Origin: Bacillota bacterium
GTDB lineage: Bacteria; Bacillota; Dethiobacteria; DTU022; UBA8154
Length of the DNA: 32,094 bases
Assembly (NCBI GenBank): GCA_012798895.1
Contig: JAAZMI010000098.1
Coordinates: forward strand, 1-32,094
Reading direction: 5' to 3'
Shown here: positions 29,002 to 32,094 of the stretch, one piece after another
Layout: each line of letters opens with the position of its first letter
Position numbering within the stretch: position 1 is the first letter of the stretch
Notes under the pieces: model-generated
Database searches by the model: none
The model's input: the letters and a program-made list of their open reading frames with translations, nothing else
Told to the model about the DNA's origin: nothing
Translations under genes and position numbers: made by a program

Positions 29002-29646
29002 CTATTCATTAAACAGAGGTAGGTTTTGCAGGCGCACCACGCTTTGCAGAGTATAGGAATCCCCCTCCTGTTGTCCCTGTGCTTTTCCCTGCATTCTTAT
29101 GCACACTAGCAATAGAGGGCGGCTATCCGGAAAACTGCTCGCTGTCTGTCCTCCCCGGGGAACATAATGGAAGAAATCGAGCCCGGTAACATTATAAGCT
29201 ATCTCATTGGGCGAACCCCGCTTGGTTTTAAGGGTGACGATCCTTTTCGCCTTATTAAAACTAAGCTCCGATCTGGAACCCTCAACATCAGTATAACGCA
29301 AACTGCCGGCCCCCCGTTGCTCTGCAAGCCCATGGCGATAGAGAGGAAGGGGAAGGGTGCCCCCATCTTGGAAACCATCCAGATGGCGTGCATACCGCAG
29401 TTCCCTGATCATTACATCCATGGCAATGCGGGCATTTTGTTGAAGATCTGAGGCGCTTATACCCCGTGACCAGCTTTGCAGGCCACAGCTGTAAAATGCA
29501 AGGGCAATGGTCATGATCAAACTGAAAATTGCCACAGCCAAGACCACCTCCACCAGGGTTGTGCCCCGTTCTTGGTCTCGTCTCCAATCCACAGCCCGCA
29601 CCCTTGCAGGCCTGTTTTGCCGGCCCTTTTTATCTCGTTTCTGCAT
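29002..29646 (-). CDS. PilW/GspJ-like minor pilin
   Basis: 214 residues with the cleavage site 'QERG/TTLVEVVLAVAIFSLIM' (Glu5 present) after a basic leader of 28 residues. The motif 'ARIAMDVMIRELRYARHL' is characteristic of PilW/GspJ pseudopilins. The ATG at 29646 lies seven bases after the stop of the PilV-like gene, without a strong ribosome-binding site, so coupled translation is probable. Confidence 0.8.
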   Translation of the reverse strand: MQKRDKKGRQNRPARVRAVDWRRDQERGTTLVEVVLAVAIFSLIMTIALAFYSCGLQSWSRGISASDLQQNARIAMDVMIRELRYARHLDGFQDGGTLPLPLYRHGLAEQRGAGSLRYTDVEGSRSELSFNKAKRIVTLKTKRGSPNEIAYNVTGLDFFHYVPRGGQTASSFPDSRPLLLVCIRMQGKAQGQQEGDSYTLQSVVRLQNLPLFNE

Positions 29647-29652
29647 CTTATT

Positions 29653-30141
29653 TCAAGGCCCCCCGGGTAACCTTACAGGATCTTCACCCAGATAGGAAAC
29701 AAGAGAGACAGAGCGTTGCTTGCCCTCCTCCCCCCAGAAAACGGATACCCGCAAAAAAATTATCTCTGCTCCTTCTTCCAGGCCGGGGAACAGATGCGAC
29801 AGGGGCAGGCATTTTAGTTCTGTTTCCCACCAATAGTCCCCCACTGCTTCCCGTCGAGGGGAATTCTTTTGTTCCTGCAATTCTTTTTTAAGTTGTGCAT
29901 AGCCTTTTCCCTTCAGTACCTCCATCTTCTCCTGGGCCAGTGATACCGCCTTCGTCTCCTGTCCGGCCAGCAGGACAGCTCTGATCGAACCAGTAAACAT
30001 AGATAAAAGCGGTATGATCAAGATCCCCACGAGAGCAACCGCAGCGAGGACCTCGATCAGGCTAAAACCTGCTTCCCTTCTATAAAGCGGAGTACCTTCC
30101 GACAGTTTTAGTGTTGAATTAAACCGGATAAAACCGGTCAA
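29653..30141 (-). CDS. PilV/GspI-like minor pilin
   Basis: 162 residues with 'REAG/FSLIEVLAAVALVGILIIP', Glu5 present. The 'LAQEKMEVLKGKGY' motif after the helix is typical of PilV/GspI. The frame begins at a TTG (30141) with a weak GAGCGG upstream; the leader of about 25 residues is long, so a later start cannot be excluded. It belongs to the pilin operon and lies 36 nt after the main pilin gene. Confidence 0.8.
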   Translation of the reverse strand: MTGFIRFNSTLKLSEGTPLYRREAGFSLIEVLAAVALVGILIIPLLSMFTGSIRAVLLAGQETKAVSLAQEKMEVLKGKGYAQLKKELQEQKNSPRREAVGDYWWETELKCLPLSHLFPGLEEGAEIIFLRVSVFWGEEGKQRSVSLVSYLGEDPVRLPGGP

Positions 30142-30177
30142 ACCAGTTCCGCTCTTGTTAAACAGGCTGTCCCCCTC

Positions 30178-30630
30178 CTAATTGGCCAAGGAGATAGAAA
30201 TTTGTCCGTTTCCCCGGCTCCCGATCTTTTCACCCAGCTTTTCCTCCAATTTTTCCAGGGCGCCGGCAGGAACTTTGGTCAGATGCAGAAACAATTTATC
30301 TCCCGTGCAGGAAAGACTATAGACACCGCCCCAGGGGTTCTTTTGGGGCCAACTTTCCAGGTATGGACCGTTCCAACCCTCCACCGGCGAACCCTGGTTA
30401 TTTAAAAAGCCGGGATCATCACCGGAGGAATTCTCCGGCCACCGGCCGGTATCAGCATAATAAGCCAACGCCGCGTTTTTAATTGTTTTAATATCCGATA
30501 CCACTGCAACCACCCGGCTGTTTTCAATAGCCTTCAAAATATTGGGAGTTACTACAGCACCCAGAATGGCGATGATCGCCACCACCGTAATCAGTTCTAC
30601 CAACGTAAACCCTTCTTCTTCTTTGAACAC
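30178..30630 (-). CDS. Type IV pilin / GspG-like major pseudopilin
   Basis: 150 residues with a short leader and 'EEEG/FTLVELITVVAIIAILGAVVTPNI', Glu5 present. The C-terminal domain 'NAALAYYADTGRWPENSSGDDPGF...GWNGPYLESWPQKNPWGGVYSL' has the GspG pattern (a paired aromatic/Trp region and Asp-rich loop), closer to type II secretion major pseudopilins than to PilA. The start is a GTG at 30630, eight bases after GGGAGGT. It follows pilC by 145 nt and probably is the most abundant subunit. Confidence 0.85.
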   Translation of the reverse strand: MFKEEEGFTLVELITVVAIIAILGAVVTPNILKAIENSRVVAVVSDIKTIKNAALAYYADTGRWPENSSGDDPGFLNNQGSPVEGWNGPYLESWPQKNPWGGVYSLSCTGDKLFLHLTKVPAGALEKLEEKLGEKIGSRGNGQISISLAN

Positions 30631-30775
30631 TTTGGCAAACCTCCCTTAGCGGTTTGTGGTATTGCGCTGTTGATCTGTAAAGTCTGTAAAGCAGAGCGGT
30701 TCATCTCCGGCCAAACCGGCCGGCCAAAAGCTGCCGCTGGTGGCCACCCCGCGCCCGGTAAAAATATCTGCTTTG

Positions 30776-31870
30776 CTAAAGCAACTGGTACATTTCAAAG
30801 ATGGGCATAAGTACAGAGAGGGCAATAAAAGCAACGACACCGGCCAGGGTGAGAATGAGCACCGGTTCAAGCGTGGCCTGCAAGCGATCGATGGTATAAG
30901 AGAGATCTGCTTCATAAAAATCCGCCACTTTATCCAACAGGTTTTCGAGGTTGCCCGTCATCTCCCCCACACGAACCATTTCCACGATCATAAGTGGGAA
31001 AAACCCCGTGGCAGCCAATGTTTCGGCCAGAGAACGGCCTTGGACGATCCTCCCCCTTACAATTTGAATGCTTTCGGCTAAAATTACATTTTCCAAGATC
31101 CCCTCAAGCAGCTCCAGCGCGGGCAGCAGAGTCATGCCGCTGCTTAAAAGTATTCCTAAAATCCGGCAGAAGCGGGCCAACACAACCTTCCTGTAGATGG
31201 AACTGAAAAAGGGGACAATAAGACGCAGCCGATCATAATAACGGGCCCCTTTTTCTGTCTGCAGATACTTCCAGATCACAAAATACAGGGCCGCCAGGGA
31301 TAGAGCGATGAGATGCCAATAAGTAGTCAACAACTCACCTGCTGCAAAAAGCAGCCCCGTAAGCAGCGGCATCTCCAAGCCCATGTTTTCAAAAACCCCC
31401 ACAAAATTGGGTAGAACGAACATCAGGATGAAGGTGATCGTCAGGAAAACCAAGCCGGTTAAAAATTTGGGGTAGAAGGTAGCCGCCTTAATTTTCTGCT
31501 CAAGGTCGTATTGTTTTTCAAAATGTAGCGCCAAGCGGTCTAAAACCGTATCGAGAACTCCCCCCTCTTCCCCGGCTTCAACCATGTTGATCAACAGAGC
31601 CGGAAAGACGTCATCGTGCATAGCCAATGATTCGGCCAGCAGCCCCCCTCTTTCCAATTCGGCTGCCACTGCCCGCAACCTCTCCCGCAGTACAGGCTGT
31701 TCCATCTGTGTGCCGAATAACCGGAGACTGTCGAGCAAGGTGATCCCTGCATTATTCATCGCAGCAAACTGCCGGCAAAAGATCATCAGGTCCCTGGTCC
31801 CCGGGCGGGACCGCGCCAAAAAAAATCGGGACTTGGCAATGGGCATTTTTTTATCTTCTGTTCCCTGCAT
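30776..31870 (-). CDS. pilC: Type IV pilus / type II secretion inner membrane platform protein PilC (GspF family)
   Basis: 364 residues with two GspF domains. The first has 'FCRQFAAMNNAGITLLDSLRLF' and 'FPALLINMVEAGEEGGVLDTVLDRLA' and ends in a membrane helix ('FLTGLVFLTITFILMFVLP'). The second has 'ARFCRILGILLSSGMTLLPALELL', 'MIVEMVRVGEMTGNLENLLDKVADFYE' and the terminal helix 'PVLILTLAGVVAFIALSVLMPIFEM'. The protein is a little shorter than the usual 400 because the N-terminal cytoplasmic extension is reduced. The ATG at 31870 lies 23 nt after the pilB stop, with AAGGG 13 bases upstream. Confidence 0.93.
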   Translation of the reverse strand: MQGTEDKKMPIAKSRFFLARSRPGTRDLMIFCRQFAAMNNAGITLLDSLRLFGTQMEQPVLRERLRAVAAELERGGLLAESLAMHDDVFPALLINMVEAGEEGGVLDTVLDRLALHFEKQYDLEQKIKAATFYPKFLTGLVFLTITFILMFVLPNFVGVFENMGLEMPLLTGLLFAAGELLTTYWHLIALSLAALYFVIWKYLQTEKGARYYDRLRLIVPFFSSIYRKVVLARFCRILGILLSSGMTLLPALELLEGILENVILAESIQIVRGRIVQGRSLAETLAATGFFPLMIVEMVRVGEMTGNLENLLDKVADFYEADLSYTIDRLQATLEPVLILTLAGVVAFIALSVLMPIFEMYQLL

Positions 31871-31893
31871 TCAGCCAGTCGTTCCCTTCGTCC

Positions 31894-32094
31894 TTAGGTA
31901 ACAGTATAAGCCACCCGCATTATCTCCTGCAGGGTGGTTAATCCCCTCTCTACCCTGTTCAACCCATCCTCAAGAAGAGATTGCATCCCTTGGGAGATGA
32001 CGTGATGACGCAGTTCCTCCATTCCCCTCGCTTCATGAATCAGCTTGCGCAGCGTTCCATCCACCGGCATAACCTCGTGAATGGCCGTGCGCCC
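31894..32094 (-). CDS. pilB: Type IV pilus assembly ATPase PilB (GspE family), C-terminal fragment
   Basis: The last 66 codons plus TAA are visible. The product begins 'GRTAIHEVMPVDGTLRKLI' and continues 'GMQSLLEDGLNRVERGLTTLQEIMRV'. GR-x-x-I-x-E and 'M-x-x-L-x-x-D-G-L-x-x-V-x-x-G-x-T-x-x-x-E-x-x-R-V' are the classic C-terminal end of PilB/GspE ATPases, and pilC follows as expected. The ATPase core and the operon promoter are outside the window. Confidence 0.93.
   Translation of the reverse strand, partial: GRTAIHEVMPVDGTLRKLIHEARGMEELRHHVISQGMQSLLEDGLNRVERGLTTLQEIMRVAYTVT

Noticed and set aside
30646-30915. Minus-strand open frame of 89 codons spanning the pilC end and the following gap
   Set aside because: Most of it is a shifted frame of pilC, and it has no ribosome-binding site; the part in the gap is not recognisable.
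1-32094. CRISPR arrays, tRNA or rRNA genes
   Set aside because: No regularly spaced identical repeats and no tRNA cloverleaf or rRNA core strings were seen.

Overview
The window is a piece of chromosome from an endospore-forming, anaerobic-type Firmicute of the class Clostridia. The exact genus cannot be named from sequence alone. The grounds are the gene order spo0A-spoIVB-recN-(nadK)-tlyA-dxs-ispA-xseB-xseA-folD-nusB-asp23-spoIIIAH..AA-efp-pepP, an intact eight-gene spoIIIA operon, a sigma-H/0A-box promoter at spo0A, an OLE RNA locus, and an NfnAB electron-bifurcating transhydrogenase next to folD. The last feature fits an organism with folate-linked C1 (acetogenic or syntrophic) metabolism. 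All genes lie on the minus strand, so the text below runs from low to high coordinates, which is the reverse of transcription.

Region 1 (1-417) holds the left end of an IS200/IS605-type element with the first 40 codons of tnpB, then a gene-free stretch with a probable terminator behind spo0A. Region 2 (418-8257) holds spo0A, spoIVB, recN, nadK, tlyA and dxs: sporulation control, DNA repair, NADP supply, rRNA methylation and the entry step of the MEP isoprenoid pathway. Region 3 (8290-9553) holds oapA and, directly upstream, a structured non-coding RNA of about 590 nt that I identify as OLE RNA. It has a consensus sigma-A promoter of its own. Region 4 (9599-14720) holds ispA, xseB, xseA and three consecutive folD-family genes. 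Only the promoter-proximal folD keeps the full active site.

Region 5 (14814-17240) is nfnA-nfnB with an extended -10 promoter, separated from nusB by a strong terminator. Region 6 (17239-19056) is the asp23-amaP-DUF2273-nusB unit with its own promoter. Region 7 (19077-24929) is the spoIIIAA-AH operon, which builds the mother-cell channel to the forespore. About 455 nt of structured, repeat-rich non-coding DNA sits between spoIIIAE and spoIIIAF. Region 8 (25081-27544) holds a very acidic zinc-ribbon protein, efp and an aminopeptidase P-family gene. Region 9 (27589-32094) is a type IV pilus / type II secretion-like operon: pilB (partial), pilC, a major pilin-like gene and four minor pilin-like genes, closed by a terminator.

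The points most worth a second look are the OLE RNA-OapA locus, the folD triplet with one paralogue that has lost all four canonical catalytic residues and another that has lost three, the structured insertion inside the spoIIIA operon, and the spo0A promoter with a 0A box lying on the sigma-H -10 element. Starts were moved from the longest open frame wherever a ribosome-binding site clearly supported a later codon. Family assignments rest on motif recognition only; no database search was run.
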